A stretch of 6,305 bases of DNA, taken from RGIG1666 sp045595745 (lineage in GTDB: Bacteria > Bacillota > Clostridia > UBA1381 > UBA9506). Shown here piece by piece: positions 6,181-6,305 of the stretch. The stretch spans positions 1 through 6,305 of the forward strand of contig JAZOBB010000107.1 of assembly GCA_045595745.1 (NCBI GenBank), read 5' to 3'. The position numbers and the translations under genes were made by a program. The notes under the pieces were generated by a model that saw nothing but the letters and a program-made list of their open reading frames with translations, did no database searches and was not told the origin of the DNA. The first letter of the stretch is position 1; each line of letters begins with the position of its first letter.

Positions 6181-6209
6181 TTGACAACGTATTATCTATG
6201 TGTTATAAT
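6181..6209 (+). promoter_or_regulatory. Consensus sigma-A promoter of the initiator tRNA
   Basis: A perfect TTGACA (6181-6186) and a perfect TATAAT (6204-6209) are separated by 17 nt, and TGT precedes the -10 box (extended -10). The predicted start, near 6216, is about a dozen bases before the mature tRNA. A strong stable-RNA promoter is expected for a highly used tRNA. Between the SulP stop codon (6153) and this promoter I see no terminator. Confidence 0.9.
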
Positions 6210-6227
6210 ACTCAAAGTCGAGTATAT

Positions 6228-6304
<77 letters not shown>

Positions 6305-6305
6305 A

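Overview
The window looks like a chromosomal segment of an AT-rich Firmicute, probably a member of the Clostridia. This rests on several traits: low-GC intergenic DNA, near-consensus sigma-A promoters with 17-bp spacers, strong Shine-Dalgarno sequences including one that serves a TTG start, TPP and yybP-ykoY riboswitches that end in intrinsic terminators, and an initiator tRNA with its CCA encoded. The species cannot be named from sequence alone. Layout from left to right: the tail of an upstream transcript ends in an intrinsic terminator (1-25). Next is trmO on the + strand (82-753), a tRNA t6A37 methyltransferase. Its stop codon directly abuts the stop codon of the convergent thiT (754-1275, - strand), the substrate-binding subunit of a thiamine ECF transporter. 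thiT is preceded by its own promoter, a complete TPP riboswitch and a terminator. Upstream of thiT on the - strand is a large P2-type cation ATPase (1525-4140) that starts at TTG. It is preceded by a yybP-ykoY (manganese) riboswitch, a terminator and a near-perfect promoter. Divergent from it, on the + strand, is a SulP-family anion transporter with a C-terminal STAS domain (4510-6153). The window ends with a consensus promoter driving an initiator tRNA-Met (6228-6304). The common theme is small-solute homeostasis controlled by RNA. The TPP riboswitch should switch thiamine uptake off when TPP is plentiful. The Mn riboswitch should switch the ATPase on when Mn2+ is high, which makes Mn2+ (and/or Ca2+) efflux the best reading of the ATPase. 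The strongest structural observation is a set of four related segments downstream of the Mn aptamer. They can form either (sequestering hairpin + terminator) or (aptamer P1 + antiterminator), a readable ON-switch mechanism. A second point of interest is a GC-rich hairpin between the only Shine-Dalgarno-like sequence and the ATG of the SulP gene. I found no phage, insertion sequence, CRISPR array or defence locus, and no clearly undescribed system. The interest lies in regulation.
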